From Oxytricha trifallax (taxonomy: Eukaryota; Ciliophora; Spirotrichea; Sporadotrichida; Oxytrichidae): DNA of 64,000 nucleotides. A program made the translations under genes and the position numbers. The notes beneath the pieces are model-generated. The model ran no database searches and was not told the DNA's origin. It worked only from the letters and a program-made list of their open reading frames with translations. The DNA is taken from contig ARYC01000103.1 of assembly GCA_000711775.1 (NCBI GenBank), positions 175,117-239,116 of the forward strand, written 5' to 3'. Within the stretch, counting starts at the first letter, position 1. The number at the start of each line of letters is the position of its first letter. Below, piece by piece: positions 9,677 to 22,418 of this stretch.

Positions 9677-12600
9677 ATGAGTGAGCAATCACCGAATCCA
9701 GCTAAAGGAAAGAAGGGCAAATATCCTTGCACGATCGCGGGATGCCAGAAGAGTTATATATCCTCCCAGAGCTTAACAAAGCACAAGCACTAGAAGCACT
9801 ACGACTAAGTGCAGTAGATGAAACAACTCAAACCTAAAATGAATATGTGCGATAAGTGCAACAACTTCTACTCTTCCTCTGAAAGCAAGAGAAAGCACAA
9901 GTGCAAGAATGCCAAGCCTGAAAGCATTCTTTCCAGCATTTACGGCAACTCTTCAGAGTCGTTCAGCAAAGGCAATCAATGCCACAACTATTCTCGGTTC
10001 AACTCCCTGGCTCCTGGAGATGAAAACTATAATACCTGTGAACCCTTTGAATTAAACTAGCCTGGCGATTTCGTTTCAAGTATGCTTAAAGAGAATTGCT
10101 CATCGATGAGGATTTAACCTTAAAAGCCTCCTTAACTTTAAGGTATGTAATGTATATAAGTTAATGCAATATAGACACTCACCCTGTCCAAGTTCCTGCT
10201 TTTATAATAAGCGTTAAAGAGATGGAAACTCCCGTCATCACGAGGAGAACTTTGCTAAGGTTCAGGAAATTTACCAAATTCGCAAGACCTTGAACTCGGT
10301 TGCAGTGCAGGTTAATCCCAGCAACTTTGATCTTGCAACTCAAACTGAAAGCAAGGATGTAAAGCCCTTAATGATGTCTCTTTCAACTCTGACACAATAG
10401 TCAATCCTACCGAAGCAACGATTCAAGAAGAGATCAAAGTCCAAACCATCTATGACTGCTGGAATGATCCTGACAGGCTTGAAAAGCAGGAGTATATTGA
10501 TAAGAAAATACGGCACCAGTGGCAGAAAGAAGAGAAAGATGGATTGAGGACTCCTAAATTCAAAGGCGTAAAGGCTGTAAGGCTCGATGAAGCTGTACCA
10601 GCAACTAGGTATACTGCCTCAGAAGAAGACAAGAAGTAAATGAAAGCATTTTATGAACAGTACTAAGTTAAGGTTCAAGAATTTATAAGTAAAAATTAGG
10701 AAGTCGATTACTCCAACTCGAGAACTCCCAAATCGAAGTCGGTTACCAGGAGTCAAAAGAAATAAGACCTTATGATGGTAGAGGCTAACTCAATGTTCCT
10801 GCTGCCCCATCCTATCTTTGATCCTTTGGAAGTTGCCAAGCTAATCAACATCCTACTGGGAGAGGACAACGACCCTGACATCCTTCTTTGCGAGATTGAT
10901 TCTTACTTCTCTTAAGCTACATTTTTCTGCAACTTGGTGTAACAAACATCAACCTTCACTTTCATAAACTCTAAACCTATTCACTCCCTCTTACATGACC
11001 TGGTCAACGAGTTCATGGGCTAAGCTATGCTAAGTAACAATCCCTGGTTAGGTGCCTATCTCTCAAGGATAGATATCATTCACAAGACCACCAAGATCAT
11101 TGAGCTTAGAGACTCCAACAATTCCTTCGCCACTCACTTTTGTTGTTTTAAAATTGAGATTGATTCTTCAAAGGCTAAAGAACTTATTCAAGCAATTAAT
11201 CGCAGTGCCCCACTCTAGTATGTGCTCTGGGTATTGCCTCCTGATTAATGCCTGGGTAGAGGAGGGATCCATTACTTCAAGATAATGAGCGATCATCCTG
11301 TAGAGATCATAAACCGGGACGAGCAGCAGATCAAATTCTACCTTTACTACAAGGATTCATCTTCAGACTTTGTCGACTCCAACTTCACGACTCCTGGAAG
11401 TCAGTTAGGAAAAAGGCACAGTGAAGTCCAAATGACTCCAAAGCTGCTAGGCTTGGAACTTGAGGCAGAGAATTAAGAACCGCAATAATAGCTAAGCCCA
11501 AGATCCAAAAGTCTTTTGGAAAAGGCCACTAAGGAGTTTGCCCCCAAACTAGCTTACGCTATTATTAATAAGCAGGTAAACTAATAGAAGGTGAGAGATT
11601 AACTGCATAATTCTATTAATGCAAACGAGCCATTAGAATAGTTTGAGAAGCTGGTATCCTTAACCAATAAGTTGCAGTACCTCTTTACAATTAAGCAGAC
11701 AATACCACTTGCCGAACTGATCAAAAACATGATATGAAGTGACAAGCATGTTGGAAAGTTCATTTCAGAGACTCAGATCATAGAGGGTCTAAAGAAGTTA
11801 TAAGAAGCCTCAGGAGGCTGGATATAGATCATAGAAAGTAAAAGCAAGTAAGCAGGTTTTATTAAACAAGTTTAAAAAATTAATATTGAATAGATCAAAA
11901 CGTCCTTGAAACTGCATTGCAAGTATGAGCCCAAGGGAACTGAGTAAAGGTTGTCGATTTAGAAGGATAGGCTGTTTTACAATCAAGTGGATAAGTTGAG
12001 AGCGTATTGGAACCTATCAAGGTTCGAAGGAGAGAACCTGGAAAAAATACAAAATGTTTTGAATAAAGTAGTGGCCTTACCAACGAATCAAAAGGTTACT
12101 GGGCTTAGAGTGGGCTAGGAATAACTGGAGTAGTTACAATAATCGATAGCGAACGACGCGGTGTACAGGACCCTCAATCAAAAAGAAAAGGCCGAGTTCG
12201 TTGAAGGGTCCAAGTTCTATATTCACTACTAGACTCTGAACTAGCAAATGCTGAGGGGGATCTACGGGCGACTTGATTTACTATTAAAATCTTACAAGGA
12301 AAGCTAGAACCTTAGAGCTACTGTGGAGGATATGGAAAATGACATCTTTGCTATGGTTAAGAGAGAGGCTGACAAACATAACTTGTTGCTTGGAAAAAGA
12401 ATAGGGAAAAGTCATCTTACCAGATCGTTCGAGTGTTATAGGAAAACGAATAGCAACCAAGTCATAAGCGAGAGCAGCGGTCCTTGTGAAATGATTATTA
12501 AGATCTTCTGGAAAGCTCTGATTCCTGATCAAGCTTCAGCTATTGCAATTATGGATACCAACTTCAATAAGCAAGGTAGAAACATAGTGTCTATACTAGA

Positions 12601-13240
12601 AACCTATAACCTCTTGGGCAAGCCTGCATACTTGATGCCTAGGTATCCATACAACTTAAGGACCCTTTTAGAAGGCTTTTTCATAAATCAGAAGTGCTTC
12701 AAGTACGTTGCCTTCATGATCATCAAGACTCTATTCCAGGCCCATAAGAACAAAGTCTATCACCTGAATATTAAGCCGGAAAACATTCTGTTTGATAAGT
12801 ACCACGTTCCTTACTTGACAGATTGGTTGAACAGGAATGTTTAGAGAGATGGAATCATTAACGAATACTCTCCTCCTGAATTTATTAATAGAGAGATCCA
12901 GCCCTTAAATCATTTGATGATGAAGGCTTTAGATTCTTGGGGACTTGGCCTACTCCTGTTCTATATTCTTTGCAGAAGCTTACCTTACACTGTTGATGAT
13001 ATGTTGGCATTGAAAGATAAAAATGCTATTCTCACCAATAGACCTTTTGAGATACTGAATCCTAAGTTGGATGGTCAGTGGTTTGTCATCATTAGAAACC
13101 TGTTGACTCCTTACCCTTTGCACAGATCCTCAATTCAGTCCTTGTACATGGATCCATTCTTCAAGCATTAGAGAGACTAAGTGGAAATCGACACATTAAC
13201 TCTTCACGATTACGAGAGCGACGACGAGTCAAATTCCTGA
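9677..13240 (+). pseudogene. Zinc finger-pseudokinase gene C, nearly intact
   Basis: Starts MSEQSPNPAKGKKGKYPC with a C-x4-C finger (CTIAGC, residues 18-42) and a second finger CDKCNNFYSS. From 10391 to TGA at 13238 one frame is open apart from a single TGA at 11735. The 10140-10390 part needs at least two frame changes, one possibly an intron starting GTATGT at 10142. Middle: about 500 residues without a known domain (e.g. LSNNPWLGAYLSRIDIIHK). C-terminus is kinase-like: EMIIKIFWKAL, YHLNIKPENILFD for HRDLKPEN, LTDWLNR for DFG, YSPPEF, DSWGLGLLLFYIL. Loss of the HRD aspartate and of DFG marks a pseudokinase. A motif copy at 10939 is read as V-Q-Q-T-S. Spacing, finger type and kinase changes match gene A. 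Confidence 0.75.
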
Positions 13241-13719
13241 AGTCTAAAGCCCACTCGTCCAGAGAAGGAAGATCCCTGAAATTCTTCGTTCTTGACGAAC
13301 AAAAATTAAACGAAAATAATTGAATAATTATAATTAACCACCATCTTATTTAATATGTATAAGTCTCCCTACTATCTAGTACCGGAATCGGTGTCCATTT
13401 TAAAGGACATCTGTTTGTTTGAGTAGTACTTTAATGTGTCTGTAACAAACATCATCTATTAAATCGGTTATCGATTGGTAGAAGGTGAATTATTTTAGAA
13501 GTTTAATATCTTTTATGAGTATAATTCTGATCATTGTATTAGGTCTCACTTCAACTCTAAATATTCTCTGCGGATTAAAAGATATTTCCTCATAAAGGTG
13601 AGATGAGAAGACAAGTTGTCAAAGGATTAAATAGGTTTTAATAAAGACACAAAGAAAAGTTAAAAGTTAAACTATCAAACAAATTAATCAAATATAAGCG
13701 AGCATCTTTTATTAGCATC
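13241..13719. other. Gap between genes C and D
   Basis: AT-rich spacer between two convergent genes. It holds GGAATCGGTGTCC at 13384 and the interspersed motif at 13442-13455; no gene is seen. Confidence 0.6.
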
Positions 13720-14598
13720 TCACTTTGATATAACCATAATTTCAATAGAGGAGACCTTCTGCTCCTTGTCATCATCTTCCTTCTTCTCCTCCTCCTTCTT
13801 CTCCTCTTCCTGAGTTGAACAGACGACACCCTCCTCGTCAAGCATCCACATCTTGGACTTCAAGAAGTCGGTAGTGAGATCTTCTTCATCCTCAACGATC
13901 AATTTAGCTTCTTGCTCTTGCATTAGCCATTCCATCGTAGGATAAGTGAAGGCCCATTCAAGAGTGAGAGTTTTCTTGGGCCCTTAAGAAGTTTAAGTGG
14001 TGATTATCTTGATCTTGAAGCTCTCCTGGAACCCAATAGTCAACTAGATCTGTCCCTTAAAATGGAAAGGCTTGTAATCTGCGACATTTAAGGCTTGGAG
14101 GTGCTCTGCAAGTTCATCTTGGTTCACCATACACTGGAAGTTTGACTTGATGCCAAGGGGAATAAACAATACATCTCCGTCAGGGAAAATCTGGATCGCC
14201 TTCTCGATAGTTTCATCGGCAGGGATTTGGTAGTCGGAGAAGTCTCCCTCCGCTTGCACTTTAGTTTCCTTCTGGTCATCATCTTCATCGTCATCGTCCT
14301 CGTCGTCGTAATGGTCTTCGTCGTCATAGGAACCTTCGTCGCTCTCTCCAGTGTGATGCCCTTTCAAAAGATAGTAGTAGAGATAGCCAAGTGAGAAATA
14401 TCTCAAGGTCCTTTTGATTTAAAAGGGGTTTTGGGATACCATCTTATGGAAAGCTGCATCCTTAAGTTAGTTGAGGGGTTAGCACTCAGGCTCCTTAGTG
14501 AAGTCGATACCAGCGATATCCTCGTTCAGTTTGTCCTCTTTCATAGGAGACATCAAAGCCAGGTATGTAGAAATGAGTTTGCTGTTTTCAAATTCCAT
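13720..14598 (-). CDS. Acidic protein of unknown function (gene D), intact
   Basis: Uninterrupted 292-codon frame on the minus strand, MEFENSKLISTYLALMSPMK to TGA at 13722-13720. A strongly acidic stretch (many D/E, residues about 95-120) separates an N-terminal domain with an aromatic helix (YFSLGYLYYYLL) from a central, probably beta-rich domain (VLFIPLGIKS … FHFKGQIQLTIGFQ). The C-terminal tail is another Glu/Lys/Asp-rich run. No signal peptide or known catalytic motif was seen. Acidic tracts like these are common in histone-binding or chaperone-like proteins, but I do not assign one. It is flanked by direct copies of the 14-bp motif (14722 and 13442). It is the only fully intact gene of the 2.4-25 kb block, which suggests it is under selection or recently arrived. 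Confidence 0.8.
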
Positions 14599-14734
14599 TT
14601 GATTTATTATTATAATTTGACTAGCAGAATTCTTTGTTAAAGATAATAATATTAGGGCTTTAATTAATCGTAGAAAGATTGGGACAGTTTAATTGTATAT
14701 TGTTTCAAGATTTATATAAGTGTAACAAACATCA

Positions 14735-17330
14735 CTCTCAGTTTTATAAGTCTGAGGCTCTGTAATTTTATTGAAAATACTGATTAAAAGAAATATATAG
14801 GATGAATAATAGCAATAATACACATTCCCTAACTTAACTCAAACCAATAATCAAACAATTCCTTTGAACTAGAGTGCAACCCCGTCCTAGAGATAAACTC
14901 TAGGAAAGAGCAGCTGAGATTTTTGCAGTTAAAAGTAAATTTATTTGCTGTGCTGCTACTAGTCTCTCAAAATTTTTTAAAAAGGGAGAAAAATAATAGA
15001 AATAAAGCCTAGCTTACTTACCTTACCAGCAGTTAACTGATGAAGTAAAGTAACTGGGCAGTAAAACTATTTACTGTTCTCTGCTTTCTCTGTAAAAGTA
15101 CTTATAAAGAGTTAAAAAGTAAAAAGTTTTAGGTGAGAGAGGTTTAAGTTTCAGCCTAAATTTTTTAGACTGGTTAATTTTTATTAGTAGAGTGCCAAAC
15201 TACTGGCTTTACTTAAGAAAACTTAAAAACCAAGAAACTGCTGTTTGGGATACTGCCTGAGCCGATTTACGCTTGAAGCTTTTTTAGGCTTCTCTACAGT
15301 CAGGGTGAGTACCTAGGCCAATAAGAAGCTTACTTAGGTGAAAGTTTTAATTAGTTACTAGTGTAACTCCTTAAATTAACGGTAGTTTAAGACTTTAAAG
15401 GTTTTGATTAAACCAAGGCAACTTAAAGGAGTTGATTTAGGGTAACAAGTATCTTAGACTTTTAATAATCAAAAGAAAATCTCTCAGGACCTTTGGGTCA
15501 CCCGTTTGAATATTCAAATTCGTCGTCCTCGAAACGAGGTTAAATTCGATTCATTTTATAATTAATTTACGATTTATCGTCCTTGCCCGACATCGATTGA
15601 CGAAAAGTCTGCGGAGGAATGTAGCCTGAGAGTCATGTCACTGTGCAAGTTAAAATCTTCTTTAAAACTGATCGTTTGTTTATTTGATACGATTCAGATT
15701 TCCTTTAATTAATTACCATGCCAGACATTGATTAGCGAAACGCGAGGTTGAAAACATCCAGTGATTGCAACACTGCGATTGTACTTGAGCAAATGTAGCT
15801 TTTAAGTCATGTCACTGCCGCTCTTAATTTAATTAAATACCCTAAACTGATCATTTGTTTCCTCTGTAATGATTAGACTTGCCCTTTAAATTATTAAAAT
15901 TATCAAAACCAAAAATTAAAACCAGTTCTGTTTTATCAAGATCAAAATTATCCAAAAAATAAATCGTAAGAGGCCTTCATTTTAACTCTTAATAAATCAA
16001 AGTAAGTAGCTTGTTATTTTTATTTCTGGGTTCTTTTAAATAAAAATCAAGGGTTCTGTTATTAATGCTACTTGGCTTCTTTGTTAATGTTTCTTGGGTT
16101 CTGTTACTTTGTTACTTGGGTTCTCTTTACTAAAAATGATTAAACTAATTTTAACGCAAATCACTGTTACTTTGTTACTTGTTATTTAAATCGATCGTAA
16201 AGCCTGGCCAGGCACTAATGCAAATTAATTTTTTTAAAAAAATCTCCTAAAGGGTTCTTGGAGTTCTAAATGATTTACAAAGTTTTACTTGGGTTCTTAC
16301 TTTCTGATTAATTTGTGGGTTCTTTACTTTGGTTCTAACTGTTACTTTGAGAAATTTTTACTTGTTACTTTTGATAATTTTATTGATTAAATTAAACCCT
16401 GAATGTTTAGATTAAAAAATTTGAATAGTGGCCACTATTCCCCCAGCTTTAGTTTTTACCCTTTTACCCCAGCTAGTCCTCTTAGCTTAAAAATTATTGT
16501 AATGACTTAGTACCTCTTGGCTTTAACTGAATTTTACCTTTTACTCTTAAAAAAGCTGATTTTTAAATCTTTGTAACAAACATCACTTGACTTTTAAACT
16601 TAAAACTTGATTTTAATTAAAAAGCTGTTAGCTTTAAGATCTTAATAAACCTAGCAATCTTTGAACTGTTTTTGATTTTTTACTTTTTAACTACAACTAC
16701 TAGGCTAAAGCCAACTTTTAGGTCAATTAGGGATATAGGTAGGTAATATAAGCTGATAGCTGAATTTTCTGTAGAAATTATTACACAACCAGTAAAACCT
16801 GAAATGCTGCCAAAATTTTCATTTTAGTACATCAAGTTGTTAAGGTACTTAAAAAGACTAAAAGTCTAGTTTGGCCTTTGAAAACGTAAAATTTGTCCTC
16901 AAGCCAATTAGCAGGGCTTAAGGTTAGTAACCAGAACTTAGAGAAATCTTGAGTTGGTAGGGTAAAATAGGGCAGTTGAAGAAAATTGGGGTAGAAGAGA
17001 GCTGGGCTTATAGTTTTTAAATTATTTAGGTTGAGAAGTTTGTTACAAACTTAAATTAAATTTATAGTAGGTACTTAAAACTGGCAATTTATAGGGCAAT
17101 AATCCAATAAATTTAATAATATCTTAATAAAACCAGGATTTTTAAAACTTGGATAAAATTGGTGAAAATTAAATAGAGAGGAGAGAATTAATATAAGAGA
17201 GAATTAGGGTGGGAGAGTGTAGTGAGTTGGTTTAAAACTTGTTAAAAAACTAAATAATCATTCTTGCTACAAATATACTTAAACTTGGGAAATAACTTGT
17301 GGAAATTATCTTCATAAAGCTTTTAAACGC
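14735..17330. other. Non-coding stretch with diverged repeats
   Basis: No gene seen over 2.6 kb. It holds two diverged copies of a roughly 160-bp unit (about 15575-15710 and 15717-15890) sharing CGACATCGATTGACGAAA-like, AGTCATGTCACTG and AAACTGATC-TTTGTTT blocks. A T/G-rich region with many TTACTTGGGTTCT repeats lies at about 16010-16380, and one motif copy at 16573. Composition becomes very AT-rich to the right. Confidence 0.6.
15575..15890. repeat. Two diverged tandem units of about 160 bp
   Basis: Both units begin with GCC(C/A)GACAT(C/T)GATT and contain AGTCATGTCACTG and CTGATC(G/A)TTTGTTT in the same order. They are about 60-70% similar by eye. Function unknown. Confidence 0.5.
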
Positions 17331-17333
17331 CTT

Positions 17334-20300
17334 TCAATTTAATGATAGGAAATTAGTTTGGTTGGAGTTAGTAGGATTTTTCTAAGGTTGATTCATATTT
17401 TATTATGAAGCTTTCTTTTGAGACTAAGGTATCTTGGGTGTCCCTTTTTGAGACGAGGTTGCTTCAGTTGAAAGTGCCAACGTCTAATTCCTGTTGTTGA
17501 CTTTATCAGTTTCAGAATTGGTATCATTAAGGTTTAGATTATTTCCTGTTTATAAATCAAAGTCATTGAATTATTAATTATCACGCATATTATAGAACAT
17601 TTGACTCCTACCAAATGTTCTAAACTCAGAGTTCTAATCTTGGTTTTGGCGACCTAGGGATGCTTTCACTTGATCCTGCTTAGATTGTTTATAAAGTCCG
17701 GTTTAAGGAAAGATTGGAGGTTGTGTAGTGGAATAGCTGCCTTTCTCAAAATCTTAGAGCTCCCTGGGTTTGCTTGCATCGCTCTCTTTGAAATTCTAAG
17801 TTCTTTGTAGATTAAATCTATTTGGTTCATACTCGTCTTCACTTTAATCTTCGTCATAATCTTCTACTACTTCGTCATCATCATTATGAATTGCTTATTA
17901 ATTGCCTGAGTCCTCTTAGTGCTGCTTCTGATCTCCTGTGTCAAGTGCAAAACCACCTCCTTCAATTTGCTGATGTTAATCGTTGATTCTATTTGAAGGA
18001 TCATTTTGATCAATGAGCTGGTCTTTTTGTTTAGTGTTGGTGCCTAACATCTATTAAACTAATTTAATCTCTTTTGAATTATTAGTCACAGGATCATTCT
18101 GTTAACTATTCTTTTGCACCTTCTTCTTTGCTTTGCTCTTTTTATTATTTAGCGTCTAACTCTTGAGTTTGCTGAAAGGTTCAACTTATAATTTATTCTA
18201 TTATATCTAAGTTGGAGTGAGTTAAAGACTGTTTGATTAGAATTGATTGATTTAAGGAGTACCAGTGTTAAATTGTTGTTATGGAGAAATGTTGTATTTC
18301 GGTGTCTGACTCATAATCCCTCCACCACAATGTTTCTTTAGAGAGGAGGAAGAGGAGTCCTGTCCACTTTTTATCTATGACAAGTTCTGGAGAGTTTATT
18401 TGCTTGCAAGTTGGCTTTAGTTTAGCTGCTTTAAACTTAGCTTTGTATCTCTTTTTCTTTGAGAATCTGAAAAGCTTTATTGATTTTACAAAGTGTAGCT
18501 ACCATCAACCCGATTCCTTTATGGAGTGAGTAAGTCATTATCATTATGCGCATATGTGAGTGAAAGCTATCTCTATCTTTGCCACAATATATTATATTCG
18601 CTCAGGCTGTTTTCCTACTTTAGTTGCTTGTGAGTATTCCATTAGTATTATTATTGAACTGTTAAACAAAGCTAGTCCATATTAGAGATGATGAACTTAT
18701 GCACGCTGCCGCTGTAACATTTTTTCAGTTCCTGAGAGCTTACAGGAAAAGTCTCTAATTTTACTACACAGTAGTCATCATAAGGTCGATTAGAATTTAA
18801 GGTTTTGAGTGCACTATTGTCCAAAGGCGTCAATTTAGTTAATTTCTCAAACAGGCGCAAGTACTTGTAATTATGGTAAGGATCTTATAACTTTGAACTT
18901 TGATGGAAACTTTCAGTTTTTGTATTTTGTTCAAACTATTATTTCCTCTTGTCAACATCATCAATTATATCTTCAGTAAAACTGTCTTTAGTTCTGGAAT
19001 ATTCTAGCAAATTATATGTTGCAGAATTGAATGATCTCTCTTCAGAACAAAGTAAAACATTGAGGATATTGTATCGTAAGTCAAATGGTATTTCATAATT
19101 CAGTTGAATATCCTCTTTCAATGCATTGTCTTCTATCTTATTTAATTTTTCTTTTCTATACACAAAGTTAGGAAATTCAATAACTTACAATGATTATATA
19201 GACTCGAATACTTAAGGGACAATTTTAAGAAGGGTTTAACGGAGAGTTTTTTATATCTGTATAAGTAGAGATTCTATAGACTTAGACTCGTAGGTTTTCT
19301 TCCCTTCAAATGTTTTATTGAATTCTTTCATAATTTGAACTGATTATATCATTGAGTCCAGACAGTATGCTAAACTATAATCTTGAGAATAGTAATCAAT
19401 ATATTTTTGCACTTTTTCCCATTAAGTTTCTATAGGAAGTTAAACACAAATACTTACTTAGCTATTACCCATTGAGTTTTTTGGCAAAATTCCTGAAACT
19501 TTGTACATTATCTCTATTTTCGGGCTTAATTTAGTTGTATTTATATTGAGTATCCTCATAATATGAATAACTGTCTAACTTTGGGGTTGCCATAGTGTCA
19601 ATAAGTATCATCATATACTTTTCTCCTCTTCTGATAACTGCTACACAATAATCTAACTCTTGAAAGTTATAACTATAAAAAGTTAAGGCTTTGTATATTT
19701 ACCAACTAAACAATTTGACATAAAAGTCTCTTAGTCTATACTAGTAATCCGCAGGAATTTAATAGATAGTTTAAGGAGGCTCTTAATCCTAGAGTTACAC
19801 TGAGTAGAACCTTATCATATACGGCTTGCTGAGGCCTATATCGAATTCTTCACTTGCAAATAACTCATCAATCAGGTTTTCAATTATTTGCTCTTCTTTA
19901 CCTTTAACTACTTCAAGTCTTTAGGGTATCTGTATAATTCCTCTCCTCATCGACATGGCCACTAGATAATAATCTTAATTTTCTCTTACAACGGCGAATT
20001 GTGATCTAGGGATAGGATTATCACTGTAAAAGTAAATGAGCTCCACAATTATTGAATTCTCTCCGAATACGTAATCACAAAAATTATCCCTATTGCAGTA
20101 ATGAAGTTTATAGATAGAAGGAAACATCTCCAAATTCTATTCTTCTGTATATTTTTCCAATATCCTAATTACTTTAAACGGTTGAAGTTTGAAATTGAAG
20201 ACTAAGGATTGAAGTACTTAGCATAGTGGAAAAACCAGTGGGTTTAAAAAACACTCACTGGTTATATCTTCAGGCTTTGAAGAATAAAATGCGGCTAAGA

Positions 20301-22312
20301 GCATGAAAGTCGCTCTTAAATCATTATAAACCGGTCCATTACAGAGTATATTTAACAGTCCAAGAAGTTCATTGGGGTATGAATAATTCTAGGGGTTCTT
20401 ATGTATCTAAGGCTTGAAAACGTAATCTGAATTGAAAGCCTAATGATAATTTCTATGCTAGAAAAATTTGGTCATTTTACTCTATTTAGATATTTAATGC
20501 CTAAAAGAGGTATGCATAAGGCGATGTTAGTTACAGTCGAAGAATGGTGATCCGGTGAACATTTCCTTCTTATCTACATCACGATGTTCATTAATATATT
20601 TATTGAAGTTGATAGCGTAATCGAGAGTGCCCATTAAATGTAATGTCTCAGATTCAGAGAATTACGGAGTAGGAAAATCACGTATTTCAAATTGGTGTAA
20701 TGTACTATCATAATCCTTATCAGCTAATATATTTGCTTTGTAATTCAAGGATAATTTCTTTTAAGCTTTTATTTCAAGACGATCATAATTTTTAGTTTAA
20801 GCTTTAAACTTTGAAGCTTTTGTAATTGAATCCTTGCTCGTTAGTTTATAGCTATCGGGATCTTTTTCAATAGCTGCACCCGATTCTCTTTTTTAGAAAT
20901 AAATTTCATCTGAAACAAGACCCTTATTTTATTAAATAATCTTCTCTTCGTAAGTTATTGACTGCTTTTTGTTTCTTTCAGATAATGATCGCTTTTTAGA
21001 AGCAGTCCTACATTTTGTTTACTTTTCTATTCTTTCCTAATCGACCAAATCTATATTGAACACATTGTTTACAGCCATGTTAGTGTTTTTGATTGTAGCG
21101 GTGGCAAGCCAATATTTTGTTTTATGAATTCGTTCAGCTTTTCCTAGAACATTTTTAAAAGTTATTAACAGGAATCTGCTTGTTATTTATAAGTGAGCGG
21201 ATTCACTCTTAATTTATTGATTAGAGTTTGATAATCGAGGAGTTAATCCTCTAAATAAACTTAAATTGCATGGGTATCTTTATTCAGAAGTTTAGGTTAT
21301 TTGTAAGTGACCTGCGTCATGGTGTCCAGAACTTAACCAATATCCTAATAATCAACTTCATTATCATCAGAATCAATCAATGCTAAATTTAGTTTGAATT
21401 TTCGATTTTGATTGTTATTAGGATTCTAATTCATTATTGAAGATACTAAATTAGAAGCATATTAATCTTGTTCGATAGATTGATTAAGAAGATCCTTTTA
21501 GTTGATTTTATAGGCATTCAAATTATCATTATTCTAGAAGTTTTGAATATCGTTCCCTTCTTCATTGTGATATTAACCCTCAATATTTAAATTGATTTCG
21601 ACATTCATCTTGATTTTAGTATCTTATTCTTGCTACTCTTGCTAGTCCTTTTCTTATTCTAAGCTGTTCATATTATATGATTGACGAATTCTACATTTGC
21701 TTAACATATTTCTTTTTACTTTACGAGTCATGAATTGAATAAATTCTCATTTAAATTATTGTCTTTTTCATAAGCTTTGAAGTAATCAGCATTATGGTCA
21801 AAGCGTATGTATTTTAAATCAGTGATCTTGGTATTTAGTATATTCTTAGAGATTTTCACAATTTTAATATTCTGAAATGAAGTGTTATTTAACTTTTTGT
21901 TTGAAAGAGCATTTTTAAAAGGTAGAATTGCAAGTTGGTTAAGTTCAAGCTCGCTTTACTATAAGACTTCATTTAGCGGCTAATCAAGTTTGTTGATGAA
22001 AATAGCGTGAAGTGCTCGCATCAAGATTTTGAAGAAGTCCTCATTGCATAAATCTGGGCTTTTTATAAGTTAATCAAAATAGCAGAGAAGAAGCTCAATT
22101 GCATTATCATCATGAGAAACAAGAAACTCAAAAATGGTACCTTTCCATTCTAGAAAATCCTGTCCTTCTACGAACTTGCATGATAAAGAATAAAGTCCTA
22201 TTATTTCAAGAGGAGAGTCACCTTCTTTATATGCATATGAAATCTGTCCCACATCATTTGGTAGTAATTAAAATATTGCTTGGTCACCAATCGATTATTG
22301 CTTTCCTTCCAT
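17334..22312 (-). CDS. Very large protein of unknown function (gene E), with frame changes
   Basis: On the minus strand almost 5 kb is open in the ciliate code. Segment 1: ATG 22312 to TGA 21728 (194 residues). Segment 2: starts with ATG 21731 overlapping that stop (ATGA). Segment 3: from about 21180-21078 (MAVNNVFNIDLVDQE) in another frame to 19458. A 28-nt GTAAGT…TATAG intron (19457-19430) then joins a final frame that runs without a TGA to 17334. Total about 1600 residues. The middle is globular (e.g. NELLGLLNILCNGPVYNDL, YCVAVIRRGEKYMMILID). The last 600 residues are Gln/Asn/Ser-rich and probably disordered. No known family was recognised. It may be one gene with two unresolved frame changes, or two to three overlapping genes. 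It lies head-to-head with the transposase at 22419. Confidence 0.6.
19430..19457 (-). other. 28-nt intron in gene E
   Basis: GTAAGTATTTG…CCTATAG on the minus strand. Without it the frame ends in TGA near 19408; with it CTA-A joins AA and the frame continues (LKTQWEKVQKYIDYYSQDYS) for about 700 codons. Canonical ends and exact frame repair support a real intron. Confidence 0.75.
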
Positions 22313-22418
22313 TTTAATTTATAATTAAAATACTAAAGATATCTATTTATATTCTTAATGATATTAGAATATAATTAATTTGATCAAGCTTCATCTGTAA
22401 AATTATACCTAGAAATAA

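Noticed and set aside
13638..13841. Arg/Lys-rich minus-strand frame
   Set aside because: Shadow of the acidic C-terminus of gene D in another frame; GAA/GAC codons read as Arg/Lys.
14124..14327. Thr/Met/Lys-rich minus-strand frame
   Set aside because: Out-of-frame reading of the Asp/Glu tract of gene D.
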